35,220 nt of DNA from Acidobacteriota bacterium. GTDB lineage: Bacteria; Acidobacteriota; Vicinamibacteria; Vicinamibacterales; JAKQTR01. The stretch spans positions 1 through 35,220 of the forward strand of contig JAPKZO010000001.1 of NCBI GenBank assembly GCA_026393755.1, read 5' to 3'. The translations under genes and the position numbers were made by a program. The notes beneath the pieces were generated by a model. The model searched no databases. It was not told the origin of the DNA and saw nothing but the letters and a program-made list of their open reading frames with translations. Below, piece after piece: positions 15,792 to 24,183 of the stretch (the first letter of the stretch is position 1; every line of letters starts with the position of its first letter).

Positions 15792-16952
15792 ATGCACGTC
15801 AACGATCTGCTGAAAGTCGCGGTGCAGCACGGCGCCTCCGATCTGCACATCAAGGTCGGCACGGTCCCGATGCTCCGGGTGCGCGGGGCACTGATGCCGG
15901 TCCCCGAGGCCACGCGTCTGACCCACGATGACGCCGAGGCGATCATTGCGGCCCTCCTGCCCGCGCCCTTGCGGGAACAGTTCAAGGAGATCAAGGAAGT
16001 CGATCTCGCCTACAGCGTCGCCGGGCTGGGACGATTCCGATGCAGCGTGTTCCGCCAGCGCGGTGCGATTGGGCTGGTGCTCAGGATCATTCCGTCAGTC
16101 GTCCGGGTCATTGACGATCTGGGCCTGCCGGTCGTCTTGAAGAAGATCGCGGAAGAGGAGCGCGGGCTGATTCTGGTCACCGGCACGACCGGCAGCGGCA
16201 AGAGCACGACGCTGGCGGCGATGGTCGATCACATCAACCGCACGCGCTGCGCCCACGTGATGACGATCGAGGATCCGATTGAGTTTCTTCACCGGGACAA
16301 CAAGTCCATCATCAACCAGCGGGAAGTGTCGACCGACACCGCGTCGTTCGCCGCGGCCATGCGCAGCGTGTTGCGCCAGGATCCGGACGTCATCCTGGTC
16401 GGCGAGATGCGCGACCAGGAGACGGTGGAAACGGCGCTGCTGGCCGCGGAAACCGGCCACCTGGTGATGTCGACGCTCCACACGCTGGACGCCACCGAGA
16501 CGATCAACCGCATCATTACGGTGTTTCCTCCGTATCAACAGAAACAGATCCGGCTGCAGCTGGCATCCGTGCTCAAGGCCGTCATCTCCCAGCGCTTGGT
16601 GCCGCGCGCCGACGGGCAGGGGCGATGCCCGGCCGTCGAAGTGCTGGTCTCGACGCCATTCATCCGCGACTGCATCGTCGACAAGGAACGGACGCACCTC
16701 ATCCAGAGCGCGATTGCCGCCGGCACCTCGCAGTACGGCATGCAGTCGTTCGATCAGTCGCTGCTCGGGCTGCTGCGCCGGAACTACGTCTCGCTCGAGG
16801 AGGCGCTCCGGTGGGCGACCAACGTCGACGAGTTCCAGCTCAAGGTGCAGGGGATCTCGAGCGCCAGCGACGAGGCGCACGAACAGATGGCCAAGGACGT
16901 AGTCGGCACCGAGACGCGGCCTTCGCCAGACATCACGCGGTTTACGCGCTAG
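15792..16952 (+). CDS. pilT: Type IV pilus retraction ATPase (PilT/PilU family)
   Basis: This 386-residue hexameric ATPase should drive pilus retraction (twitching). The N-terminal PAS-like part (MHVNDLLKVAVQHGASDLHI) is the standard PilT opening. The motor has Walker A GTTGSGKST (131-139), an Asp box TIEDPIEFLH (159-168), Walker B RQDPDVILVGEMRD (195-208) and a His box GHLVMSTLHTLDATETINRI. The last segment resembles PilU/PilT2-type proteins more than classical PilT (GTLHTTSAAKTIDR), so a paralogous role is possible. No other pilus gene is in the window. ATG 15792 is preceded by AAGGCCTGAGGC. recX begins 20 bp downstream. Confidence 0.93.
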   Translation: MHVNDLLKVAVQHGASDLHIKVGTVPMLRVRGALMPVPEATRLTHDDAEAIIAALLPAPLREQFKEIKEVDLAYSVAGLGRFRCSVFRQRGAIGLVLRIIPSVVRVIDDLGLPVVLKKIAEEERGLILVTGTTGSGKSTTLAAMVDHINRTRCAHVMTIEDPIEFLHRDNKSIINQREVSTDTASFAAAMRSVLRQDPDVILVGEMRDQETVETALLAAETGHLVMSTLHTLDATETINRIITVFPPYQQKQIRLQLASVLKAVISQRLVPRADGQGRCPAVEVLVSTPFIRDCIVDKERTHLIQSAIAAGTSQYGMQSFDQSLLGLLRRNYVSLEEALRWATNVDEFQLKVQGISSASDEAHEQMAKDVVGTETRPSPDITRFTR

Positions 16953-16971
16953 CCCATCGCGGTGCAAGGTC

Positions 16972-17508
16972 GTGCGCCGAACAACGTCACCCGCTCCTCC
17001 GCTCGATCCCGAGCAGGCGCGTCGCGCCGCGTACGCTCTGGCGCTGCGGTGGCTTTCCGCCCGCGAGTTGTCCGCCGCCGCCGTCACGACAAAGCTGACT
17101 GACCGGGGGTTCGCGCCCGAGCTGGCCGAGGCGGTCGTCGTCCGGCTCACCGACAATCGGGCGATCGACGAGACACGGGCCGTTCGCGCCTGCGCCCGGA
17201 CCCTGGTCGTCATCAAACTCCGCGGCCGCCAGCGCGCGCAGCGGGAGCTCGAAGCGATGGGCTTCCGATCCGATCTGGTGCGGGGCGCTCTGGACGAGAT
17301 CCTGACCGACGCCGACGAACTCGGGCTTGCCAGCCGAGTGCTTGCGTCACGAATGCACGGCCGGCGCGTCGTCGGGGATCCGGCGACGTACCGCCGGCTG
17401 TACAGCGCCTTGTTCCGTCGCGGATTCTCTCCGTCGATCGTGCGCGAGGCGCTGAAGCCGTACTGGAAACGCGGCGGGACGCCTGACGAGCCAGATGCCG
17501 GAGAGTGA
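16972..17508 (+). CDS. recX: Regulatory protein RecX
   Basis: This 178-residue protein should bind the RecA filament groove and limit recombinase activity. It is built from three-helix repeats as in RecX: AYALALRWLSARELSAAAVT with TDRGFAPELAEAVVVRL, a second repeat containing GRQRAQRELEAMGFRSDLVRG, and a third with RRLYSALFRRGFSPSIVREA. The start is GTG 16972, 9-10 residues before the first repeat, with AAGG upstream. recA is the usual upstream partner but is not here; pilT lies 20 bp upstream instead. alaS follows 72 bp downstream, keeping the widespread recX-alaS order. Confidence 0.88.
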   Translation: MRRTTSPAPPLDPEQARRAAYALALRWLSARELSAAAVTTKLTDRGFAPELAEAVVVRLTDNRAIDETRAVRACARTLVVIKLRGRQRAQRELEAMGFRSDLVRGALDEILTDADELGLASRVLASRMHGRRVVGDPATYRRLYSALFRRGFSPSIVREALKPYWKRGGTPDEPDAGE

Positions 17509-17542
17509 CGCAGCGGCTCGACAGAGCCGCGCGGCCGATCCA

Positions 17543-17574
17543 GATCCCGTGATCCGGGATCCCCTTGATACAAT
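17543..17574 (+). promoter_or_regulatory. alaS promoter region: inverted repeat and -10 box
   Basis: A perfect 7-bp inverted repeat GATCCCG/CGGGATC (17543-17549 and 17555-17561, 5-nt spacer) is followed by TACAAT (17569-17574), whose end is 6 nt before the alaS ATG. The repeat covers the -35 region, so it could be an operator; it could also be a weak recX terminator, although no T-run follows it. The short leader again suggests a leaderless mRNA. Confidence 0.45.
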
Positions 17575-17580
17575 GGGCGA

Positions 17581-20262
17581 ATGACCTCGAACGAACTTCG
17601 GCGAAGTTATCTCGAGTTTTTCGAACAGCACGGTCATCGCATCATCCACAGTGCGCCCCTGGTGCCGGCCGATGATCCCACGCTGCTGTTCACCAACGCG
17701 GGGATGAACCAGTTCAAGGACGTATTTCTCGGGAAGGACCGCCGCGATTACCGCCGCGCGACCAGTTCGCAGAAGTGCATGCGCGTCAGCGGCAAGCACA
17801 ATGATCTTGAGAACGTCGGACCGTCACTGAGGCACCATACTTTTTTCGAGATGCTCGGCAATTTCTCGTTTGGCGACTACTTCAAACAGGATGCCATCGC
17901 GCTCGCGTGGTCGCTGTTGACCGACGTATGGAAGCTGCCGGCCGATCGTCTCAACGCTACCGTCTTCGCCGGCGACCAGGCGGTTCCCCGAGACGACGAG
18001 GCCTACGGGTACTGGCGGCGGGTGCTGCCGGCCGGACGCATCTATGAACTGGGCGCCGCCGACAACTTCTGGGCCATGGGCGAGACGGGGCCGTGCGGCC
18101 GCTGCTCCGAGATCCATTACTACCGGGGCGATACGGTGCCGTGCACGGAACCCGTGTGCCGCGGGCTCGAGTGCTCGTGCGATCGGTTTGTCGAGGTCTG
18201 GAACAACGTCTTCATGGAGTTCGACCGCCAGCCGGACGGGTCCCTGCAACCCCTGCCCGCGCCCTCGATCGACACCGGCATGGGGCTCGAGCGCATCACG
18301 GCCATCATGCAGGGCGTCACGTCGAACTACGACACGGACTTGTTTTCGCCCCTCTTCGACGCGATCGGCGCGATGACCGACAGACGGCATGGCGGAACGA
18401 TGGATCCGGCCGACGTGTCGATGCGGGTCATCGCCGATCATGTCCGGGCCACCGCATTCCTGGTTGCCGATGGGGTCGTGCCCTCGAACGAGTGGCGCGG
18501 TTACGTGCTGCGCAAGATCATGCGCCGCGCGATGCGCCACGGCAACAGGCTGGGTCTGACCGAGCCCTTCTTGTACCGCCTCGTCGAGGTTCTCGTGAGG
18601 AAGATGGGCGATGCCTATCCCGAACTGCGGTCCGGACAGGATTACGTCACGAAGATCGTTCACAGCGAGGAGGAACGCTTCGAATCCCTCCTGGTCACCG
18701 GTCTGCCGCGCCTCGAGGACCTGCTGGACCGATCGGCACCTGGCCCGGTGGCGGGTGACGAGGTGTTTCGCCTGTACGATTCGTACGGCCTGCCATACGA
18801 CTTCATCGAAGACGTCGCGGCGCAGCGGAACCTCGCGCTCGACAAGCCGGGTTTCGATCACGCTATGGAGGCGCAGAAGACGCGGGCACGGGCCAGCAGC
18901 GGGTTCGGCGGCGCGGCCGCCGTCGCGACCTTCACGATCGGCGACCACACGCGCGCGGCCCTCGAGCAGACAGGCGACGCGTTCGAGGGCTACGACCAGA
19001 CGAGACTGACGGGCGTTCCGATTGTCGCCGTCCTTGACGCGGAGGGGCGGGAAGCCGCGGCCCTCGGCGAGGGCGCCATCGGATACGTCGCGCTCGCGAA
19101 GACGCCGTTCTATCTCGAATCGGGTGGACAAGCCTCTGATGTGGGGCGTCTGGCGGCCAGTGACCAGTCGGCCGATGCCGTCGTTGCAGGCATGGCCCGC
19201 GGCGGCAGTCGCTGGCCGAGACTCCATCGCGTGCGCGTCACCCGAGGCTCGCTCAAGCCGGGTGATCTGGTCGACGCGCAGGTCGACGTCTCCCTGCGGG
19301 ATGCGACGAGACGGAATCACACGGCCACACATCTGCTCCAGGCCGCTTTGAGACAGGTCCTCGGCGCTCACGTCAAGCAGGCCGGTTCGCTGGTGACGCC
19401 CGATCGGCTTCGCTTCGACTTCGTCCATTTCACCGGCCTCAGCCCCGACGAGCTCGCGCAGACCGAGCGCCTCGTCAACCAGCAGGTCTTCAGAAATACT
19501 CAGGTCGACACGCAGGTGCGCTCGACACAGGAGGCGATGGCCGCCGGCGCCACGGCGCTCTTTGGCGAGAAGTACGGCGACACGGTGCGCGTCGTTGCAG
19601 TACCGGGATTCAGCCTCGAGCTGTGCGGCGGTACTCACGTGAAGGCGACCGGCGACATCGGGCCGTTCATCGTGATCGCTGAGGGCGGCATCGCCGCGGG
19701 GGTCCGCCGAATCGAGGCGATTACGGGAGCCGAGGCTGTCGCGCATATGCAGGCCCAGCGCCGCACGATCGACAATATGCTCAGCCGTCTGAATGTCCCC
19801 TCCGATCAGGCCGTCGACGTGATCGAGCGGCTGCAAGGAGAAGTCAAGCGCCTCACCCGAGAGGTCAGCCAGCTCAAGATGAAGGCCGCGGTGGGTGGAG
19901 GGGCGGACGAGGCCGGCGACGTAGTCACGATCGGAACGGCCAAAGTGCTCACCCGTAAGGTGGTCGACCTGGACAAGAGCGCGCTGCGCGAGTTGGCCGA
20001 TTCGCTCAAAACCAGGCTGGGTTCTGGTATCGTGGTCCTCGGCGCCGCAGGAGACGGGCGGGTTCAGGTGGTCGTGTCGGTGACCGCGGACTTGACGGCC
20101 AGGGTCCATGCGGGGAAACTGGTCAAGCTGGTAGCGCCAATCGTCGGCGGCGGGGGCGGCGGACGGCCGGATTTTGCAGAGGCCGGAGGCAAGAGCCCGG
20201 AGAAACTCGACGAATTGATGGCCACGGCCCGAACTACCATCGCGCACCTGCTGGAGGGCTAA
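17581..20262 (+). CDS. alaS: Alanine-tRNA ligase
   Basis: This 893-residue class II synthetase charges tRNA-Ala and edits mischarged Ser/Gly. The N-terminal catalytic part starts NELRRSYLEFFEQHGH with PLVPADDPTLLFTNAGMNQF (motif 1/2 area) and continues SSQKCMRVSGKHNDLENVG. The class II motif 3 is in SIDTGMGLERI. The editing domain has the zinc-binding HTATH (in RNHTATHLLQAALRQVLG) and CGGTHVKATGDIG. The C-Ala domain ends with a glycine-rich GGGGGGRPDFAEAGG and a normal tail. Length is close to the 876 of E. coli and all key elements are intact. ATG 17581 starts at the domain; the leader is very short. Confidence 0.98.
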   Translation: MTSNELRRSYLEFFEQHGHRIIHSAPLVPADDPTLLFTNAGMNQFKDVFLGKDRRDYRRATSSQKCMRVSGKHNDLENVGPSLRHHTFFEMLGNFSFGDYFKQDAIALAWSLLTDVWKLPADRLNATVFAGDQAVPRDDEAYGYWRRVLPAGRIYELGAADNFWAMGETGPCGRCSEIHYYRGDTVPCTEPVCRGLECSCDRFVEVWNNVFMEFDRQPDGSLQPLPAPSIDTGMGLERITAIMQGVTSNYDTDLFSPLFDAIGAMTDRRHGGTMDPADVSMRVIADHVRATAFLVADGVVPSNEWRGYVLRKIMRRAMRHGNRLGLTEPFLYRLVEVLVRKMGDAYPELRSGQDYVTKIVHSEEERFESLLVTGLPRLEDLLDRSAPGPVAGDEVFRLYDSYGLPYDFIEDVAAQRNLALDKPGFDHAMEAQKTRARASSGFGGAAAVATFTIGDHTRAALEQTGDAFEGYDQTRLTGVPIVAVLDAEGREAAALGEGAIGYVALAKTPFYLESGGQASDVGRLAASDQSADAVVAGMARGGSRWPRLHRVRVTRGSLKPGDLVDAQVDVSLRDATRRNHTATHLLQAALRQVLGAHVKQAGSLVTPDRLRFDFVHFTGLSPDELAQTERLVNQQVFRNTQVDTQVRSTQEAMAAGATALFGEKYGDTVRVVAVPGFSLELCGGTHVKATGDIGPFIVIAEGGIAAGVRRIEAITGAEAVAHMQAQRRTIDNMLSRLNVPSDQAVDVIERLQGEVKRLTREVSQLKMKAAVGGGADEAGDVVTIGTAKVLTRKVVDLDKSALRELADSLKTRLGSGIVVLGAAGDGRVQVVVSVTADLTARVHAGKLVKLVAPIVGGGGGGRPDFAEAGGKSPEKLDELMATARTTIAHLLEG

Positions 20263-20301
20263 AGTCGGGACGCGCTCGCGCCGATACGACAGTGGAAGAC
20301 T

Positions 20302-21066
20302 ATGACGCCATCCCGGTTGATCGCTGCGCTCGTGTTCGGAATCGTGACACTGGCCTTCGCCGGGCCGGGAGAGGCGCAGATCTACCTTTCGCACGACCCG
20401 AACGGAAACCTCGCGCTGAGTGACGCCCCGCCGCGGGGAGGGGGCGAGTACAAGACCTATGCGGTTCCAGGGGCCAGCAGGGCGATCACCGCGACTCGCC
20501 CGCCATCGGGTGAGTACGAGGGCCAATTCGACGACCTGATTCAGCGTCACTCGGCGGCAAACGGCGTCAGGACGGACTTGGTCCGGGCGGTCATCCAGGT
20601 GGAATCCGGCTACAACCCGCGGGCCCGCTCGCCGAAAGGCGCCATGGGCCTGATGCAGCTCATGCCGGGGACTGCCCTGGATTCCGGGGTGGCCAACGCC
20701 TACGACCCCGAAGACAACATTCGTGGGGGCGTTCGGTACCTGAGGACCCTGCTCGACCGCTACGGCAACGACGAGACACTCGCGCTGGCGGCGTACAACG
20801 CCGGCCCCGAGGCCGTTGAGAAGTACGGGAACGCCGTGCCCCCGTACCGGGAGACCCGGAACTACGTTGATCGCGTGCAGAACATCAGTCCGCTTTCCGC
20901 GGCCGCCGCCGCCGCACGGAACCAGGCGATGGCCGCCCCCAGGCCCCTTGGTGTTCGCACCCTTTACAAGACCGTCGTCCTCAACTCCGACGGACAACCC
21001 GTGGCGCGATACAGCGATTCCAAGCCGGCGTCGGGCGACTTCGAGATTTACAGCTACCGCCGCTAG
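20302..21066 (+). CDS. Lytic murein transglycosylase (SLT family)
   Basis: This 254-residue protein has a signal peptide (cleavage near GEAQ, residue 26), so it acts in the periplasm on peptidoglycan. A short N-terminal DUF4124-like segment (IYLSHDPNGNLALSDAPP) precedes the goose-lysozyme-like SLT domain at about residues 75-200. The catalytic glutamate is in VIQVESGYNPRARSPKGAMG, followed by GLMQLMPGTA, NIRGGVRYLRTLLDRYGND, LALAAYNAGPEAVEKYG and PPYRETRNYVDRV, the complete family I motif series. The C-terminal tail is variable. ATG 20302 lies 39 bp after alaS, so cotranscription is possible. A palindromic repeat follows directly. Confidence 0.93.
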   Translation: MTPSRLIAALVFGIVTLAFAGPGEAQIYLSHDPNGNLALSDAPPRGGGEYKTYAVPGASRAITATRPPSGEYEGQFDDLIQRHSAANGVRTDLVRAVIQVESGYNPRARSPKGAMGLMQLMPGTALDSGVANAYDPEDNIRGGVRYLRTLLDRYGNDETLALAAYNAGPEAVEKYGNAVPPYRETRNYVDRVQNISPLSAAAAAARNQAMAAPRPLGVRTLYKTVVLNSDGQPVARYSDSKPASGDFEIYSYRR

Positions 21067-21069
21067 CGA

Positions 21070-21129
21070 GAAAAGGGGTCGGACCTGTTTTCGCGGGAGC
21101 CATAGCGAAAATTGGTCCGACCCCTTTTC
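21070..21129. repeat. 60-nt palindromic intergenic element
   Basis: Perfect 16-nt arms GAAAAGGGGTCGGACC (21070-21085) and GGTCCGACCCCTTTTC (21114-21129) enclose a second 7-bp stem TTTTCGC/GCGAAAA (21088-21094 and 21105-21111) with a 10-nt loop. The two stems are separated only by a 2+2 nt internal loop. It fills the space between two convergent genes, and its T-rich arm gives a possible two-way terminator. Length, symmetry and position fit a REP/MITE-like element. Only this copy is in the window. Confidence 0.85.
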
Positions 21130-21138
21130 CGTTTTCGG

Positions 21139-21876
21139 TCAGCAGGCGCAGAGAGCGGCGGCTGACGTCGCGTGCCACGGCTGGGCGATCTGCTCGAGCG
21201 GCATGACGGCGTCTCCCTCAGCCTGTTGACGATCCCTTCCCGCGTGAGCCGATCCCAGGTTGAGAATCTGCGGCGGCAGGCCGAGCAGGCCGCTGACCAC
21301 CCACGGACAGAACTGGCTCCCGGATCCACGCGCAATCAGCGTCCTGGCCGCATCAATACCCATGCAATTGCGGTAATCGCGTGAGCTGGTCAGCGCGTCG
21401 AACGAGTCCATGACGCTGACGATCCTGACGGTGAAGTGGATGTATTCCCTGCCGACGCCATCCGGATAGCCGGATCCGTCGTACCGCTCGTGGTGTGACA
21501 GCACGATACTGCACACGTCATCGTCGAATCCGCAGCGATGCGCGATCTCCATCCCCAACTCCGGGTGGATCTTCAAGTCGCGCCATTCGCGGGCGTTGGG
21601 ACGGCGGGGCTTGTCGAGGATGCGCGACGGCACCAGCAACTTGCCCACGTCGTGCAGCAACGCACCCATCCTGATGGTCTCGATGGTCGCGGCATCGAAC
21701 CCGTATTGGGACGCGAGTCGGACCGAGTAGGCAGCGACACGGCGGCTGTGCGCCACGACGTCTGGCCGCTTGTTCTCAAGCGCGAGCAGTACCGATTCGA
21801 CTCGTCCCAGCTCTGTTTGCCGCATCTGCTTCATGCATCTGGCCCGTCGTGAAGCAGGCCGTTCGGTGTTCAACAC
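21139..21876 (-). CDS. HD-GYP domain protein (cyclic-di-GMP phosphodiesterase-like)
   Basis: This protein of up to 245 residues is a nearly stand-alone HD-GYP domain. The metal ligands and motifs are in order: His43 in VAHSRRVAAYS, HDVGK (75-79), His104 in KIHPELG, HHE (128-130) and DGSGYP (133-138), followed by VRIVSVMDSFDALTSSRDYR. Intact proteins of this type hydrolyse cyclic di-GMP and affect motility or biofilm. No receiver or sensor domain is attached, and the last 60 residues look poorly conserved. The start is GTG 21876; ATG codons at 21834 and 21825 are alternatives, none with a good ribosome site. It is convergent with the transglycosylase gene across the palindrome. Confidence 0.85.
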   Translation of the reverse strand: MLNTERPASRRARCMKQMRQTELGRVESVLLALENKRPDVVAHSRRVAAYSVRLASQYGFDAATIETIRMGALLHDVGKLLVPSRILDKPRRPNAREWRDLKIHPELGMEIAHRCGFDDDVCSIVLSHHERYDGSGYPDGVGREYIHFTVRIVSVMDSFDALTSSRDYRNCMGIDAARTLIARGSGSQFCPWVVSGLLGLPPQILNLGSAHAGRDRQQAEGDAVMPLEQIAQPWHATSAAALCAC

Positions 21877-22102
21877 GACCGCCGCTGCCTTCTCGTAGAG
21901 GCAAGGGTGATGCCATCAGGGCTCGCCGGGATCGCGACGGCACTGGTGTGCTCGTGGTGGCGCGCGGCTGCACAAGGACCAAAGGACCCTCTGGCCTCTC
22001 CCACCACCTGAAGCCACAGGAACCGGGGGGATCGACCGGCGGAAGTTGTCGCTCCCCGGAAGTTTTCGTCGCTGCCTCGGCCTCGCGCCAGCGGCCGCGA
22101 AA

Positions 22103-22111
22103 TGCTATGAT
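22103..22111 (+). promoter_or_regulatory. Extended -10 (TGCTATGAT) of rpsT
   Basis: TGC followed by TATGAT ends 59 nt before the rpsT start, giving a leader of roughly 50 nt. The -35 region is weak, as expected for an extended -10. The remaining 21877-22102 stretch, between the HD-GYP start and this box, holds no gene that I can support. Confidence 0.45.
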
Positions 22112-22170
22112 TGGAAGTTCATGGGCCGGCATGGGGCCAGCCCGTGGGGTATAGAGTTTCAGAGGATCCT

Positions 22171-22449
22171 GTGGCCAGTCATGCATCCGCGCTCAAGGCG
22201 CACCGTCAGAACGTCGTCCACCGTGAGCACAACCGGCAGTTCCGGTCCAAGCTCAGGAATGCCCTCAGAGCGATCCGCGCGTTGATCGACGAAGATGAGT
22301 TCCTGAAGGCCAAGGACGAGCTGAAGGCCACCGTGTCGCTGATTGACCGGATGGTCGCCAAGGGCGTGATCCACAAGAACGCGGGCGCCCGGTACAAGTC
22401 CAGACTCCAGACGAAGGTCGCTGCCGGAACCGCCGCCAAGAAGGCCTAG
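22171..22449 (+). CDS. rpsT: 30S ribosomal protein S20
   Basis: This 92-residue basic protein binds 16S rRNA early in small-subunit assembly. It starts ASHASALKAHRQNVVHREHN, equivalent to the usual MANHKSALKRxRQ, and continues FRSKLRNALRAIRALIDEDE. It ends with the typical GVIHKNAGARYKSRLQTKVA and an Ala/Lys tail. The start is GTG 22171, with AGAGGA upstream; S20 normally begins exactly here and a non-ATG start is common for it. A frame extends further upstream but would add residues not seen in S20. It is on the opposite strand to the neighbouring holA group. Confidence 0.95.
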   Translation: MASHASALKAHRQNVVHREHNRQFRSKLRNALRAIRALIDEDEFLKAKDELKATVSLIDRMVAKGVIHKNAGARYKSRLQTKVAAGTAAKKA

Positions 22450-22499
22450 TCAACCTGCCTTCCATCGCCGGAGTCCCTGTCCGTGCGGAAGTGTAGGTG

Positions 22500-24089
22500 C
22501 TACCGCAGTACCGAGACGTTCTTGAACGCATGGTCCGAATCGTACTCGTAGATGATCACCGTCACGCGGGCCGGACGGCGCGTGACATTGACGGCGACCG
22601 TGCGTGGAATCTGCTCCTTCCCACTCGAATACGCGGGCGGATCAAGCGTTAGATCGAGACGTTCCCATCCCTCCCCGATCCGCCTGCCCTGGGCATCGTC
22701 CACGAATAGCGCCACATCAAGATTGGCGGTGAACTGGTCCCCCTCCCGTCTGAAGAACAACTTCGACGGATCAATCACCATGGCCACGTTGACCAGCGCC
22801 TCGCCTGTCTTGGCGGGCACGACCGACCCTGACAAGCTTCTGCAGGGACTCCATATGAAATGCGGCCCGACCTCTGATACTGGTGGCCACGGGCGACTTT
22901 CCTCCTCGCGGATGCGGCTCTCGGTCAGGACAGGGCGAACATCGAGCGGCGTGTCGAGCGGCTTGTCACCCATCGGCTGCGCCTCGTAGCCGTGACGGTA
23001 CAGGACGGTCATACCCCGCCGCTTGACGGTAACTCGGAGTCGTCGATATTGTCCGTCGGGGGGAGGGGCGGTCGGGTAGTAGCCGAGCAGGTACTGAAAA
23101 CTCGTCGCGTGCGCGAGCCGAGTGAGCGCTGTGGCTGCGGGCTCGTAGAATGACACGCTGCCGCCGGTCTGCTCGGCCAGGCCTCTGATGGCGCTTACTC
23201 CAAGCCGGCTGAGCGACGCGTCGAACGAATCAGTTGCGGTGAATGGCCGTCCCTGCACTCGTCCGCGCGGTGTTTCCTGCGTAATCAGAGAAACGGTCAC
23301 ACGCGCAGCCGCTGCCCTATGGGCAAGCCACTCAGGGCGCGCGGGAAGTCGGGACCCGTCTTCCGACAGAAACACGAGGTGCTTCTCGCCTTCGACATGT
23401 CGCAAGTACTCGACCGCACCTCCTAGGTAAAAGGAATTCATGTAACGAAGTCCCCAGCCTCCCGCGCCGTCAGGCAAGACGTGTACGGCCGGCAACCCAG
23501 GCGCGTCGAACAGCGTCCGGATGGCCAGTCGAGTGTCCTCCTCTAACGCATAGTTCGGGGCGGCGACGCGGACGCTCAAGTCCCGATCGAGTGCCTTCTC
23601 GATCTGCTCGTTGCGCGCCAGATACCGCTCGAGCAGCCGGACGACCGCGTCGTGATCCGTCGTCAAGTCGGTTGCGTGGTGATACGCCACGAGGCCGACA
23701 CGGTCGTCGGGTCGCAGGCGGGAACGCACGAAGTCGATGACGGCCTCGATGATCTGGCCCGGTCTGTTCATACGGCCGGCGCCAAACACCAGGGCAAACG
23801 TTCTGGGCGGCGTCTTCGCGAAGGCCTGTGCCAGATGGGACTGAGTGGAAAAGTGCGCGATCGATTGTCTGACGCCGTCTTCGAAGACCGTGAAATCCGC
23901 GGCTGTGAGGTCGGTGACCGGGCGGCCATCCGCGTCGACGGCCCGGACGTCCACCGGTACCAGGACCACGCCGGCACGAAACGCCGGGGGTGGCTGGGTC
24001 TGCTGCCCCGCCACCACGATCGCCGCCAGGAACGCGAGCAGCGTCAGCGAAACCCTGGCAACGATACGACGACGGGCCGGCGTCAGCAT
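22500..24089 (-). CDS. Secreted VWFA-related protein (acidobacterial family)
   Basis: This protein of 529 residues has a signal peptide (RVSLTLLAFLAAIVVAGQQ). The mature start VLVPVDVRAVDADGRPVTDL with TAADFTVFEDGVRQSI matches the Acidobacteria VWFA-related family (TIGR03436 type). A von Willebrand A-like fold follows, but the MIDAS position that should read DxSxS is RTFALVFGAGRMNRPG, so metal-dependent adhesion is doubtful. Later segments (KHLVFLSEDGSRLPARPEWL, GGSVSFYEPAATALTRLA, FQYLLGYYPTAPPPDGQYRR) are standard for this family. ATG 24089 is preferred, with GAGG about 9 nt upstream; GTG 24104 is the alternative. Function is unknown; it lies 94 bp downstream of holA on the same strand. Confidence 0.85.
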   Translation of the reverse strand: MLTPARRRIVARVSLTLLAFLAAIVVAGQQTQPPPAFRAGVVLVPVDVRAVDADGRPVTDLTAADFTVFEDGVRQSIAHFSTQSHLAQAFAKTPPRTFALVFGAGRMNRPGQIIEAVIDFVRSRLRPDDRVGLVAYHHATDLTTDHDAVVRLLERYLARNEQIEKALDRDLSVRVAAPNYALEEDTRLAIRTLFDAPGLPAVHVLPDGAGGWGLRYMNSFYLGGAVEYLRHVEGEKHLVFLSEDGSRLPARPEWLAHRAAAARVTVSLITQETPRGRVQGRPFTATDSFDASLSRLGVSAIRGLAEQTGGSVSFYEPAATALTRLAHATSFQYLLGYYPTAPPPDGQYRRLRVTVKRRGMTVLYRHGYEAQPMGDKPLDTPLDVRPVLTESRIREEESRPWPPVSEVGPHFIWSPCRSLSGSVVPAKTGEALVNVAMVIDPSKLFFRREGDQFTANLDVALFVDDAQGRRIGEGWERLDLTLDPPAYSSGKEQIPRTVAVNVTRRPARVTVIIYEYDSDHAFKNVSVLR

Positions 24090-24183
24090 ACGAGAATGCC
24101 TCACATCCTCTCGATCTGACTACGATGGCTATTGCTTCTCACCTTCGGTTGCGTCCCCGGGGGCTCGGGGCTGTGAGGAGAGT

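Noticed and set aside
17824-20997. Very long open frame (over 1000 codons) on the minus strand
   Set aside because: It lies antisense to alaS and the transglycosylase gene, both with clear conserved motifs. The translation shows no domain and is a product of high GC content.
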